Assembly (NCBI RefSeq): GCF_017901155.1
Contig: NZ_CP072800.1
Span: 2,073,283 to 2,137,282 of the forward strand
From: Candidatus Thiothrix anitrata
GTDB lineage: Bacteria > Pseudomonadota > Gammaproteobacteria > Thiotrichales > Thiotrichaceae
Reading direction: 5' to 3'
DNA length: 64,000 bases
How positions within the stretch are numbered: the first letter of the stretch is position 1; each line of letters begins with the position of its first letter. The translations under genes were made by a program, and so were the position numbers. This document shows positions 9,162-17,708 of the stretch, piece after piece. Below the pieces are notes generated by a model. It saw only the letters and a list, made by a program, of their open reading frames with translations. It had not been told where the DNA came from and ran no database searches.

Positions 9162-9188
9162 CTACAGCAGTCACGGGTACTGCTGTAG
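9162..9188. terminator. Bidirectional hairpin between convergent genes
   Basis: Perfect 10-bp inverted repeat CTACAGCAGT/ACTGCTGTAG with a seven-base loop, between the ROCO gene and the convergent minus-strand gene. A short T-rich stretch (GGATTTTA) follows on the plus strand. Confidence 0.55.
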
Positions 9189-9235
9189 GTGGATTTTATG
9201 ACAATCTCTTTGCGAGGAAGAGGAAACGGTGTTGA

Positions 9236-9841
9236 TTAACCGCCTTGCCCACCAATGAGAAGGTTTTGATACTCTTTCAAACGCTCCCAGTCACCTTTAG
9301 CAGCCAATTCCGCTTGGTAAGGCCAGCTTTTAGGATCGTGCATTTTGAATTGACCACCAGCGTTATCCAGCAATGGTTTAATCACTTCTGGGGTTAAGGC
9401 GGCGAGTTGGTCGAAGTTTTGGATACCGGCTGTATTGAGGACTTGCTCGATTTTAGGGCCGATGCCTTCGAGTTTTTTCAGGTCGTCTTTACGCCCTTCA
9501 CCCAGTTGTAAAATATTGCTGGTAATACCGCTAATCCCCGTCGCTGCGGCACTTAAACCCACGCTAACAGGGGATAGGCCTGCTCTTGGCCTTTCAGCAG
9601 CGTTATTACCCGTGTCACTGCTACGCAATAGGGAGTGAATATCAGCAGTGTAACCACCACTACGGTCTGGCGGGGGTGACCGCCGTGTATGGTATTCATT
9701 GTCGTCATTCCCTTGATTAGCGCAACAGATACCCAGCTTGCGCAACAGGCTGCACAGCAATATTCCTAAAATAAACGCGACTAGCAAGAGGATAATGATT
9801 TCTACACTGGCAATGCCGAAAGTGTAATCAGGATTTTTCAT
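9236..9841 (-). CDS. Membrane-anchored helix-hairpin-helix protein
   Basis: 201 residues: one N-terminal membrane helix (VEIIILLLVAFILGILLCSLL, about 13-33), a polar linker of about 80 residues, then a helix-hairpin-helix domain (DDLKKLEGIGPKIEQVLNTAGI, about 118-140) of the type annotated as predicted 5' DNA nuclease/flap-endonuclease-like (COG3743). The family name is by similarity; no catalytic nuclease residues are evident. It is the last gene of a three-gene membrane module with a short TM protein and the OmpA-type protein upstream. Confidence 0.75.
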   Translation of the reverse strand: MKNPDYTFGIASVEIIILLLVAFILGILLCSLLRKLGICCANQGNDDNEYHTRRSPPPDRSGGYTADIHSLLRSSDTGNNAAERPRAGLSPVSVGLSAAATGISGITSNILQLGEGRKDDLKKLEGIGPKIEQVLNTAGIQNFDQLAALTPEVIKPLLDNAGGQFKMHDPKSWPYQAELAAKGDWERLKEYQNLLIGGQGG

Positions 9842-9844
9842 TGC

Positions 9845-9976
9845 TTAGTCCTCTTGTTGATTGCGGTTGCGGAAATAGCAAAACAGAAAACCTAGCAGAA
9901 ATGCGACTGCCAGCATGATGATCACATCCAAGCTCGCGCTGGATGTGTCGTAACGACTCATAATGTCCTTAAACAT
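9845..9976 (-). CDS. Small single-pass membrane protein (43 aa)
   Basis: 43-codon gene starting MFKDIMSRYDTSSASLD, with one membrane helix (VIIMLAVAFLLGFLF) followed by CYFRNRNQQED. The helix and its Gly-Phe/Cys ending resemble the anchor of the next gene, LLVAFILGILLC, which suggests a duplicated anchor. It sits between the OmpA-type gene (17 bases upstream) and the HhH gene (its stop is three bases from that ATG), so it is translated as part of the operon. No known family. Confidence 0.6.
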   Translation of the reverse strand: MFKDIMSRYDTSSASLDVIIMLAVAFLLGFLFCYFRNRNQQED

Positions 9977-9993
9977 ACAGATGATTCCTTAAG

Positions 9994-10920
9994 TTATTTG
10001 GCAGGAGTAACTTCAACGCGGCGATTTTTCTGACGGCCTTCTTCGGTATTGTTGTCCGCGACAGGTTTGTCAGGGCCTTCTGATGAGGCTTGAATACGAT
10101 CAGCCGGTGCGCCCATGTCGGTTAACATCTTTTTGATCATTTCCGCACGTTTCTGGCCAAGAGCCTTATTCTTGTCAGCTTTCCCTTTGTTGTCAGTATG
10201 CCCAACGATGGTGACTTTGCCGCTGGCATTGTCTTTGAGGAATGTTGCTACTTTCTCGAAGTAAGCTTTAGCACTGTCTGCTAGCTGTGGATTAGCAGAA
10301 CCACTGGGGAAATACATTAGTGCGGGATCTATACCAGTACCAGTGTCGGGTGCGGCTTCGTTGGTTTCCATCGTGATTTTGCCTGCTGCGGCATCAGCTT
10401 TAGCTTGTGCATCGGCAGCGGCTTTTTCTTCGTCGGCTTTAGCTTGTGCATCGGCAGCGGCTTTTTCTTCGTCGGCTTTAGCTTGTGCATCGGCAGCGGC
10501 TTTTTCTTCGTCGGCTTTAGCTTGTGCATCGGCAGCGGCTTTTTCTTCGTCGGCTTTAGCTTGTGCATCGGCAGCGGCTTTGTCTGCATCAGCTTTGGCT
10601 TGTGCATCGGCAGCGGCTTTGTCCGCATCAGCTTTGGTTTGTGCATCGGCAGCGGCTTTGTCCGCATCAGCTTTGGTTTGTGCATCGGCAGCGGCTTTGT
10701 CCGCATCAGCTTTGGCTTGTGCATCGGCAGCGGCTTTGTCCGCATCAGACTTTTCGCTGGTAGCTATTGCACCGGCAGTACCGGCTGCTGTTCCGGCTGC
10801 AACTTGTGTGGCATGTTGGCCTGCCTCACAGAATCCTTTGACTTTACAGGTATACCACCACCAACTTCCGACACCCCAAATGCCTGCCAGCAGTAATACG
10901 ATAAGTGATTTTAGTTTCAT
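9994..10920 (-). CDS. OmpA-family protein with Ala/Asp/Lys heptad-like repeats
   Basis: 308 residues. An uncleaved-looking N-terminal helix (LIVLLLAGIWGVGSWWWY) is followed by a Cys-containing patch, nine tandem 13-residue repeats (residues 59-175; consensus DADKAAADAQAKA, later copies DEEK) predicted to form a long charged helix like the TolA stalk, then an OmpA/MotB peptidoglycan-binding domain. The domain shows IVGHTDNKGKADKNKALGQKRA and the final RRVEV. It probably spans the periplasm from the inner membrane to the cell wall. The ATG at 10920 follows GGAG at about 12 bases. First gene of the module. Confidence 0.85.
   Translation of the reverse strand: MKLKSLIVLLLAGIWGVGSWWWYTCKVKGFCEAGQHATQVAAGTAAGTAGAIATSEKSDADKAAADAQAKADADKAAADAQTKADADKAAADAQTKADADKAAADAQAKADADKAAADAQAKADEEKAAADAQAKADEEKAAADAQAKADEEKAAADAQAKADEEKAAADAQAKADAAAGKITMETNEAAPDTGTGIDPALMYFPSGSANPQLADSAKAYFEKVATFLKDNASGKVTIVGHTDNKGKADKNKALGQKRAEMIKKMLTDMGAPADRIQASSEGPDKPVADNNTEEGRQKNRRVEVTPAK
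10396..10746 (-). repeat. Nine tandem 39-bp repeats inside the OmpA-type gene
   Basis: Nine in-frame 39-bp units encode the 13-residue periods. The five 5' units are of DADK type, the four 3' units of DEEK type. Within each type the DNA is almost identical, indicating recent copy-number expansion in two blocks. Confidence 0.9.
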
Positions 10921-11021
10921 GTGGAGGAAACTCCTTTGGTTGGGTAAGTGTGTTGAATGAGAGCCACTGAACGTTCTTAGTTATAGTATGTGATTTGTGC
11001 ATTTACAACCAGTTGAATAAT

Positions 11022-11050
11022 GATTAACCGGGGAAATTCCTCGGTTAATC
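11022..11050 (-). terminator. Hairpin downstream of moeA
   Basis: 9-bp inverted repeat GATTAACCG/CGGTTAATC with an 11-base loop, 27 bases after the moeA stop on the minus strand, followed by an AT-rich but not T-only stretch. Confidence 0.5.
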
Positions 11051-11076
11051 CGGTGGTTATGAGAATGTGATTGTAT

Positions 11077-12288
11077 TTATAACAAACTGCTAAATGGGAT
11101 AATGGTCACGTGTGCGCCTGCCTCACTATTACCCGCATCAAGTGGTAACGCAATAAAACAGTTGGCTTGGCTCATCGAGCGTAATTGATGTGAGCCTTGC
11201 CCGCCCGTGCTGCTGACGCGCCATTGTCCATTGCTATCTTGCTGGCAAATGCCGCGTTGGTAATCTTTGCGTCCGGGAACTTTTTTTAGCGGAGTGTCGC
11301 AAATTGCACTGTATTCGGGAACGCCGGGAATGATTTCACCCCGCATCCGCAAAATGGCAGGGCGTACAAATAGCACAAAGGTTGCCATCACCGAAACGGG
11401 GTTGCCGGGTAAACCAAAGAAAAATGTGTTGCCGAGTGTGCCGAAAGCCAGCGGTTTGCCCGGTTTCATGGCGATTTTCCAGAAATTCACTTGTCCCATA
11501 CGTTCTAGGGTAGCCGTGACATAATCGGCTTCACCCACTGAGACCCCGCCGCTGGTAATGAAAATATCAGCTCGCTGCATCGCTTGTTGGAAGGCATGTT
11601 CCACCGCATCCGGGGTGTCGCGCACTACGCCGAGGTCGATGATTTCCACATCCAATTTGCTGAGTAAACCGTACAGGGTGTAGCGATTGCTGTCATAAAT
11701 ATCACCGGGTTGTAAGGGTTCGCCGATACTTTTGAGTTCGTCGCCAGTTGAGCAAAAGGCAACCCGTGGGCGGCGCAATACGGCAACTTCACCAATCCCC
11801 AACGAGGCGAGTAAGCCCAAATCAGCAGCATTGAGCTTGTGTCCTGCTGTCAGCACGATGTCGCCAATGCGCATATCTTCACCGGGGTGGCGCACGTTTT
11901 CACCAACATTGGGTGGCTGGTTTAACTGGATGACGTCGCCGTCACGTTGTACGTTTTCCTGCATGATCACCGTATCCGCACCGTCAGGTACGACAGCACC
12001 GGTCATGATGCGCACACATTCACCCGCTTGGACATGACCCGCGAATGGGCGACCCGCAAAGGCTGTGCCGATGACCCGCAGAGGGTGTTCATTGCCAAGA
12101 TCAATGTGGCGCAGCGCGTAGCCGTCCATTGCTGAGTTGCGGTGTGGTGGCACGTCCAGCGGGGCGGTGACCGCTTGTGCCAGAATGCGCCCCTGAGCCT
12201 GCCACAGTGTGACGGTTTCAGGGGTTTGCAAGGCCGTAATGCTGGCCAAAATGTGGGTCTGGGCTTGTTCGACGCTAATCATGCTCAT
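11077..12288 (-). CDS. moeA: Molybdopterin molybdotransferase MoeA
   Basis: Inserts molybdate into adenylated molybdopterin, the last step of molybdenum cofactor synthesis in the cytoplasm. Typical stretches in order are QGRILAQAVTAPLDVPPHRNSAMDGYA, MTGAVVPDGADTVI, GENVRHPGEDMRIGD, CSTGDEL, SGGVSVGEADY, MKPGKPLAFG and FFGLPGNPVSVMATF. The length is about 403, normal. The start is uncertain: ATG at 12288 is used; ATG at 12282 is equally possible, and no good ribosome site decides. Confidence 0.95.
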   Translation of the reverse strand: MSMISVEQAQTHILASITALQTPETVTLWQAQGRILAQAVTAPLDVPPHRNSAMDGYALRHIDLGNEHPLRVIGTAFAGRPFAGHVQAGECVRIMTGAVVPDGADTVIMQENVQRDGDVIQLNQPPNVGENVRHPGEDMRIGDIVLTAGHKLNAADLGLLASLGIGEVAVLRRPRVAFCSTGDELKSIGEPLQPGDIYDSNRYTLYGLLSKLDVEIIDLGVVRDTPDAVEHAFQQAMQRADIFITSGGVSVGEADYVTATLERMGQVNFWKIAMKPGKPLAFGTLGNTFFFGLPGNPVSVMATFVLFVRPAILRMRGEIIPGVPEYSAICDTPLKKVPGRKDYQRGICQQDSNGQWRVSSTGGQGSHQLRSMSQANCFIALPLDAGNSEAGAHVTIIPFSSLL

Positions 12289-12365
12289 GTGTATCAGCCA
12301 ATGTCTGTTTAGTAACAATGGCGCATGGTAGCAACTTTTTGTGCAGGATTCGATTAGCTAGGTTC

Positions 12366-12406
12366 AGGCAACGGTCATATGCTGTTGGTTGAGTATGCCG
12401 TTGCCT
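12366..12406 (-). terminator. Long hairpin between subtilase gene and moeA
   Basis: 9-bp inverted repeat AGGCAACGG/CCGTTGCCT, with a further CATA/TATG match after a bulge. It lies 20 bases beyond the subtilase stop. No U-tract on either strand, so termination strength is unclear. Confidence 0.45.
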
Positions 12407-12426
12407 TTGTCCTAGCCACTGCTAGT

Positions 12427-14226
12427 TTAGAGTTTGCTCAGATTACTGGCAGCAAAGCGGACGTCATCACGTTGGGAACGGCTATTCTTATCGAGAAAAA
12501 CTGTGTCGGGATAACCGGATACACTGTCATAGTTAGCTTCCACTACCGGGTATTTATTGATAATGGCGGTTTCAATGCTGCTGAACAGTTGCTCAATGGT
12601 TTTGCCGTAATTACGTAACTCCCTAGAAGTGAGTGATTTATTGGTATTGAGGTTAATCCCAGCAACGACTTTGCCGGATTTAATGGTCAATTGCAGGCGC
12701 AACGCGCTTTGGTATTCTAGGTCGTAGCGATAGTTGCTGATGCCGAGGGAACGCCACAAATCGCGGTGTTTACGCAAGTCATTCAAGAGCGTAGTGTATG
12801 GATCAACCGGGGTTGGTGTTGTGGTGATGCCTTTGGCAGCTTGCACCGCAGCATTGGCATCCAGCAAGCCTGTGCCGCAGCCGTTACAGCTTTGTGGGAA
12901 TGCACGTGCGGAAGACTTTAACAGGCTTTCAACCTGATCAGGTGTCAAGGCCGGATTGGCGGCAAGCATCAAGGCAGCAACACCAGCAACATGCGGCGTT
13001 GCCATGCTGGTTCCCTGATAATAGCGGTAAGTATCGGTGACAGCCTGTTGTGTGCCGGAATTGAGGGTGGAAACGATACCGTCAGCCGTACCGGTGTTCA
13101 TTGAGCCGCCGGGAGCCGCGAGGTCAACTAGGTTGCCGTAGTTGGAATAATAAGCTTTACCACCGTTTTTGCCGGTAGCCGCAACTGTAACAACCCCAGC
13201 GCAATTGGCAGGTGAGAATTGGCTGACATCGGTATTGCTGTTGCCAGCGGCAACCACGACGACAGCTTGGTTATTACGCGCCGTATTGATGGCATTTTGT
13301 AAGGTGGAGCCGCAACTCGAAGCTCCACCCAAGCTCAGATTAATTACCCGTGCTGGGTTCGGGTTGGCAGGAACGCCCGACACGCTGCCTCCGGCTGCCC
13401 AAACAATCCCGGCGGCAATGTCAGAGGTGTAGCCACCGCATTTGCCCAATACCCGCACTGGCAAGGCTTTTGCCGCATAAGCAACACCGGCAATGCCTTC
13501 CGCATTATTCGCCGCCGCAGCGATCGTGCCGGTAACGTGTGTCCCATGCCAGCTACTGCTGGTATTTGCGCTACTACCACATTCACCGGCAAGCAGATAA
13601 TCCCCCGTATCGGTAGGATCGGCATCGCGTCCATTACCGTCATTGGCGACAAAACTGTCGTTAATCATGTCATAGCCGGGGAGTAAATTAGGCAATAAAT
13701 CCACATGCGGCAAGATGCCGGTATCAAGTACGGCGACCACACTGCCTGCACCGTTGCTGCTATTCCATGCCTGATCCGCACGGATACCGCTGATGGCATC
13801 GGTTAATGGCCATTGGTACATCAGGTAGGGATCATTCGGCAGAGCATTTGTTGTTGCCATTTTATTTAGAATGTAGTCAGGCTCGACGTATTCCACTTCA
13901 GGGAATTGTTTCAACCAAGCGGAGAGCTTTGCCCATTCGGTATTTTTCTTGCGTTTATTGAAGCGAAACACATCGGCATGATCGGGCGTGGTTTTGGCGT
14001 AAGCAAAACTTTCCTGTTTTTCGGTGCGCATTCGTGACAGGACTTTTTCGACAGCAACCGGGCTGGCAGTGTCACGGAAACGGATAATTAGCCGGTCAGT
14101 GTTCACGGGTGGAGCAGGGGTGGCAGCATTGGTTTTGCTAGGCATGTCAGCAAAAGCGGTAGTGGTCAAGGGAGCTGTACCCATTACCAATGACAGCATG
14201 TACAGGGGTAAATATTTCTTGTTCAT
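12427..14226 (-). CDS. Secreted subtilisin-like serine peptidase (S8)
   Basis: 599-residue exported protease. Signal peptide at 1-26 (ending TTTAFA), an inhibitor-I9-like propeptide (about 40-125, with LIIRFRDTASP and VEYVEPDYIL), then the S8 catalytic domain with Asp in VAVLDTGI (near 168), His in HGTHVTGTIAA (near 228) and Ser in GTSMATPHVAG (near 404). After about residue 475 comes a roughly 120-residue C-terminal domain (DLWRSLGISNYRYDLEYQ...), resembling DUF6174-type domains. The gene is monocistronic between a 250-base AT-rich leader and a hairpin. Likely an extracellular protease. Confidence 0.93.
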   Translation of the reverse strand: MNKKYLPLYMLSLVMGTAPLTTTAFADMPSKTNAATPAPPVNTDRLIIRFRDTASPVAVEKVLSRMRTEKQESFAYAKTTPDHADVFRFNKRKKNTEWAKLSAWLKQFPEVEYVEPDYILNKMATTNALPNDPYLMYQWPLTDAISGIRADQAWNSSNGAGSVVAVLDTGILPHVDLLPNLLPGYDMINDSFVANDGNGRDADPTDTGDYLLAGECGSSANTSSSWHGTHVTGTIAAAANNAEGIAGVAYAAKALPVRVLGKCGGYTSDIAAGIVWAAGGSVSGVPANPNPARVINLSLGGASSCGSTLQNAINTARNNQAVVVVAAGNSNTDVSQFSPANCAGVVTVAATGKNGGKAYYSNYGNLVDLAAPGGSMNTGTADGIVSTLNSGTQQAVTDTYRYYQGTSMATPHVAGVAALMLAANPALTPDQVESLLKSSARAFPQSCNGCGTGLLDANAAVQAAKGITTTPTPVDPYTTLLNDLRKHRDLWRSLGISNYRYDLEYQSALRLQLTIKSGKVVAGINLNTNKSLTSRELRNYGKTIEQLFSSIETAIINKYPVVEANYDSVSGYPDTVFLDKNSRSQRDDVRFAASNLSKL

Positions 14227-14484
14227 TATAAGACACTCTCTCGCTATTATAATGCCCTATTGATTTAAATTAATTATTTTTATGTCATAAGCCTGATTGT
14301 GGCACAGAGTAGATGAAGTGCAACGATTAGCTGATGAGCGGTGGCTTTGTTCAGTTTCTTTTCATTGTCATAGTTGGCGACACATTTAACCCTATCAATA
14401 TGGCGTAATGCAGGTTTGGGCTGATAGTTACGTTAGAATGCAATCATTTAGCCGCCAATATCCGCTTTTCTAACATGGTGAAAT

Positions 14485-17304
14485 ATGGTAACAACGTTTG
14501 ATTTGCCGTTGGCAGTTCTTTTGCCGTTTGTCGGCGCATTGCTGGCAGCAAACCTGAGTTCGCTGCATCGGGTCGCTGCTGCGTGGGTAGCCGGATTAGT
14601 GACGTTGACTGCCTTGCTGGTGTTGTTGCCTGCGTTGCAACTGGTGTTTGCAGGGGAAACATTGGTGCAATCTTGGGCGTGGATGCCTGCTATCGGCTTG
14701 GATTTCGCTTTCCGTTTGGATGGTCTGGGCGCATTGTTTGCCTTACTGATCCTTGTCATTGGTCTGCTGATCATCCTCTACGCCCGTTATTATTTGTCAG
14801 CGAAAGATTCAATGGGGCGGTTTTTTGCCTACCTGCTGATGTTCATGGGGTCAATGCTGGGCGTGGTATTGTCAGAAAACCTGCTGCAATTGGTAGTGTT
14901 CTGGGAGCTGACCTCATTAAGTTCTTTTCTGTTGATCAGTTATTGGCAACATCGCAAAGATGCGCGGCAAGGGGCGCGAATGGCGTTGGCAATCACCGGC
15001 GGCGGCGGCTTGGCGTTGTTGGCGGGAATTTTGCTGCTGGGGCAGATGGCGGGCAGTTATAACTTGTCGGACGTGTTGCTGGCAGGTGAGCAAATCCGTG
15101 CCCATGCGCTGTATTTGCCGACTTTGGTGTTGATTGCGATTGGGGTGTTTACCAAATCGGCGCAATTCCCGTTTCATTTCTGGCTGCCTAATGCGATGTC
15201 AGCACCGACTCCCGTTTCCGCGTATTTACACTCCGCCACGATGGTGAAAGCGGGGATTTTCCTATTGGCGCGATTTTTTCCGGTGTTGTCGGGTACGCCG
15301 GAATGGTCGTGGCTGATTGGTACGGTGGGGATGATTACCTTGCTGGTGGGGGCATTCGTGGCGTTGTTCCAGCACGATTTGAAGGGCTTGTTGGCGTATT
15401 CGACCATTAGTCATTTGGGGCTGATCACGCTGCTGTTTGGGTTGGGAACGGAGCTGGCGGCGGTGGCAGCATTATTCCACATTATTAACCACGCCACGTT
15501 CAAGGCGTCGCTGTTCATGGTGGCGGGGATTATTGACCATGAAACCGGCTCGCGAGATATGCGCCGGATTAATGGTTTGCTGAAATACATGCCGCATACG
15601 GCGGCACTGGCAATGATTGCGGCGGCGGCAATGGCGGGTGTGCCATTGTTGAACGGTTTTTTGAGCAAGGAAATGTTCTTTGATCAGGCGGTGGTGGCTT
15701 CCAGTACGTCGGTTTGGGCGTTGACTATTCCGGTATTGGCGACTTTGGCTGGGATATTTTCGGTGGCGTATTCCTTGCGCTTTATCCATGACGTGTTTTT
15801 CAACGGTGAACCGATTGATTTGCCGAAAACACCGCACGAGCCGCCGCCGTTTATGCGGATTCCGGTCGATGTCTTGGTGGTTTTGTGTTTGGCGGTGGGG
15901 ATGTTGCCAATGTTTACGGTCGCGCCGTTGTTGGCAGTAGCGGTGCAGGGGACATTACAAGGTGTTCCTCCCGAATACAGTCTGGCGATTTGGCACGGGT
16001 TTAATGAGCCGTTGTTGATGAGCTTTATCGCGCTGGTGGGCGGGATTGCGGTGTATGCGGTACGCAAACCGCTGTTTGCTTGGTATGAATCGCATGTGAA
16101 AGGTCAGCAATTGCGTCGCTTGTATGACTGGAAAATCGACAAGTTGTTGCAAGTGGCGCGTACTGTGACCCGTGGGTTTGACCGGGGTTCGTTGCAGGAT
16201 ATGTTGTTCTGGGTATTGGGTTTCACGTTGCTGATGGGGGCTGCGGGTTTCTTGTCGAGTGCCTCACCTTTATTGGGTGAGCGGGCATTGTTGCCACTGG
16301 ATGCGGTAAGCCTGGCGGTGGGTGCAACCTTGATTCTTGCCAGCCTGTTGAGTGTGGTTTTGCACCGCGAACGCTTGATCGCATTGGTAATCTTGGGGGC
16401 GGTTGGCTTGGTGGTGTCGCTGGCATTCGTGAAATTTTCCGCACCGGATTTGGCCTTGACGCAGTTGTCGGTGGAAATTGTCACGATTGTATTGCTGATG
16501 CTGGCTTTGTATTTCCTGCCGCAATATACCCCACGTATCAGTGCGGTGTGGCGTAAGTGGCGTGATGGTATTTTGGCTGGATTGTTGGGCTTGGGATCAG
16601 CGGCGTTGGCGTTGGCGGTGATGACCCGTGAGACGGCAAACTTGGCGGATTATTTCGTGACGCAAAGTGTGCCGGGTGGTGGCGGTACGAATGTGGTCAA
16701 TGTGATTCTGGTGGATTTCCGGGGCTTTGATACCTTGGGGGAAATCGCGGTACTGGCGTTGGCAGGCTTGGGGATTTTTGCCTTGTTGCAGCAAATTAAA
16801 TTGTATGCACCTGCGGAAGATAGCAGTGGACGCGCTTGGGCGTTGGAGGCGAATCCGTTCATTTTGCAAACCTTTAGCCGGGTATTGTTCCCGATGATGT
16901 TGATGGTGGCGGTGTTTGTGTTCCTGCGCGGGCATAACTTGCCGGGCGGTGGATTTATTGCTGGGTTGATTGCGGCGTTGGCAATTGTGTTGCAGAACTT
17001 GGCGAATGGGATTGGCTGGACGGCGCAACGGATTCGTACTGACATGCATTCCTGGCTGGCGGCAGGTTTGCTGTTGGCAGCAGGTACGGGGTTGGTGGCA
17101 ATGGCGTTGGGGTATCCGTTCCTCACTTCGGCACATACGCATGTGCATTGGCCGGTGGTCGGTGGCTTTGAGCTGGCGAGTGCCATGTTCTTTGACGCGG
17201 GTGTTTTCTTGGTGGTCGTGGGAGCAACGGTAATGATTCTGGTGGAACTGGGCAAGCTGAACCGGCTGGATACGCCCGCACCTGTGCTGCAAGGAGAGGT
17301 GTAA
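14485..17304 (+). CDS. mnhA: Mrp-type Na+/H+ antiporter subunit A fused to subunit B
   Basis: 939-residue membrane protein, the largest subunit of the seven-gene Mrp antiporter that exchanges Na+ for H+. Residues up to about 500 are the NuoL-like proton-channel core (FWELTSLSSFLLISYW, KSAQFPFHFWLPNAM with the conserved Lys, HDLKGLLAYSTISHLGL, HIINHATFKASLFM). The region near 560-720 is the MnhA C-terminal extension. From about 785 onward there is an MnhB domain (RVLFPMMLMVAVFVFLRGHNLPGGGFIAGL). The A-B fusion explains why no separate mnhB exists. Overlaps the mnhC start by one base. Confidence 0.95.
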   Translation: MVTTFDLPLAVLLPFVGALLAANLSSLHRVAAAWVAGLVTLTALLVLLPALQLVFAGETLVQSWAWMPAIGLDFAFRLDGLGALFALLILVIGLLIILYARYYLSAKDSMGRFFAYLLMFMGSMLGVVLSENLLQLVVFWELTSLSSFLLISYWQHRKDARQGARMALAITGGGGLALLAGILLLGQMAGSYNLSDVLLAGEQIRAHALYLPTLVLIAIGVFTKSAQFPFHFWLPNAMSAPTPVSAYLHSATMVKAGIFLLARFFPVLSGTPEWSWLIGTVGMITLLVGAFVALFQHDLKGLLAYSTISHLGLITLLFGLGTELAAVAALFHIINHATFKASLFMVAGIIDHETGSRDMRRINGLLKYMPHTAALAMIAAAAMAGVPLLNGFLSKEMFFDQAVVASSTSVWALTIPVLATLAGIFSVAYSLRFIHDVFFNGEPIDLPKTPHEPPPFMRIPVDVLVVLCLAVGMLPMFTVAPLLAVAVQGTLQGVPPEYSLAIWHGFNEPLLMSFIALVGGIAVYAVRKPLFAWYESHVKGQQLRRLYDWKIDKLLQVARTVTRGFDRGSLQDMLFWVLGFTLLMGAAGFLSSASPLLGERALLPLDAVSLAVGATLILASLLSVVLHRERLIALVILGAVGLVVSLAFVKFSAPDLALTQLSVEIVTIVLLMLALYFLPQYTPRISAVWRKWRDGILAGLLGLGSAALALAVMTRETANLADYFVTQSVPGGGGTNVVNVILVDFRGFDTLGEIAVLALAGLGIFALLQQIKLYAPAEDSSGRAWALEANPFILQTFSRVLFPMMLMVAVFVFLRGHNLPGGGFIAGLIAALAIVLQNLANGIGWTAQRIRTDMHSWLAAGLLLAAGTGLVAMALGYPFLTSAHTHVHWPVVGGFELASAMFFDAGVFLVVVGATVMILVELGKLNRLDTPAPVLQGEV

Positions 17305-17708
17305 TGGAATTATTGATTGCCTTGAGTATCGGGGTGCTGGTGGCTTGCGGGGTGTATCTGGTGTTACGTGCCAGTACCTTTCCGGTGGTGATGGGGTTGA
17401 CCTTGTTGTCGTATGCCACCAATTTGTTTTTGTTTGCGATGGGGCGGCTGGCGATTGGTGTGCCTGCGATTGTGCGCCCGGATGCACCGGGGTATGCCGA
17501 CCCGTTGCCGCAAGCACTGGTATTGACCGCGATTGTGATTGCCTTTGGGATGACCGCGTTTGCCATTGTGTTGGCGTTGAAAGCACGGGGGGAAACGGGC
17601 AGTGATCATGTGGATGGTAAGGATGCGCTCCCTTCACCCCTTGCGGGGGGCGAAGCGCCGCGTTCAAGCGGCTGGGACGGGCTGGGGATGGGGGGTAAGA
17701 CGCTATGA
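17304..17708 (+). CDS. mnhC: Mrp antiporter subunit C with a repeat-derived tail
   Basis: NuoK-like subunit with three hydrophobic helices (LIALSIGVLVACGVYLVL, VVMGLTLLSYATNLFLF, ALVLTAIVIAFGMTAFAIVLAL) and the conserved DPLPQALVLTAIVI. The family usually ends near residue 110. Here the last 24 or so residues (LAGGEAPRSSGWDGLGMGG) are translated from a dispersed palindromic repeat that also forms the end of the DUF559 gene at 30965. The stop overlaps the mnhD start. Confidence 0.92.
   Translation: MELLIALSIGVLVACGVYLVLRASTFPVVMGLTLLSYATNLFLFAMGRLAIGVPAIVRPDAPGYADPLPQALVLTAIVIAFGMTAFAIVLALKARGETGSDHVDGKDALPSPLAGGEAPRSSGWDGLGMGGKTL
17630..17698 (+). repeat. Dispersed palindromic repeat, long form, inside mnhC
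   Basis: About 69 bases (CCCTTCACCCCTTGCGGGGG ... GGGGATGGGGGGTA) with an inner stem CCCCTTGCGGGG and a second stem GCCGCGTTCAAGCGGC. It matches the left arm of the DUF559 cassette at 30967-31057 in reverse complement, apart from one base over the shared core. Confidence 0.85.

Noticed and set aside
10343..10960. Long open frames on the plus strand, antisense to the OmpA-type gene
   Set aside because: They are a by-product of the 39-bp repeats: a period divisible by three keeps all frames open. Low-complexity Ala/Ser or Gly/Phe translations with no domain.
12379..12618. Plus-strand 79-codon ORF at the subtilase end
   Set aside because: It is mostly antisense to the subtilase C-terminus and crosses the hairpin at 12366-12406; no independent evidence.
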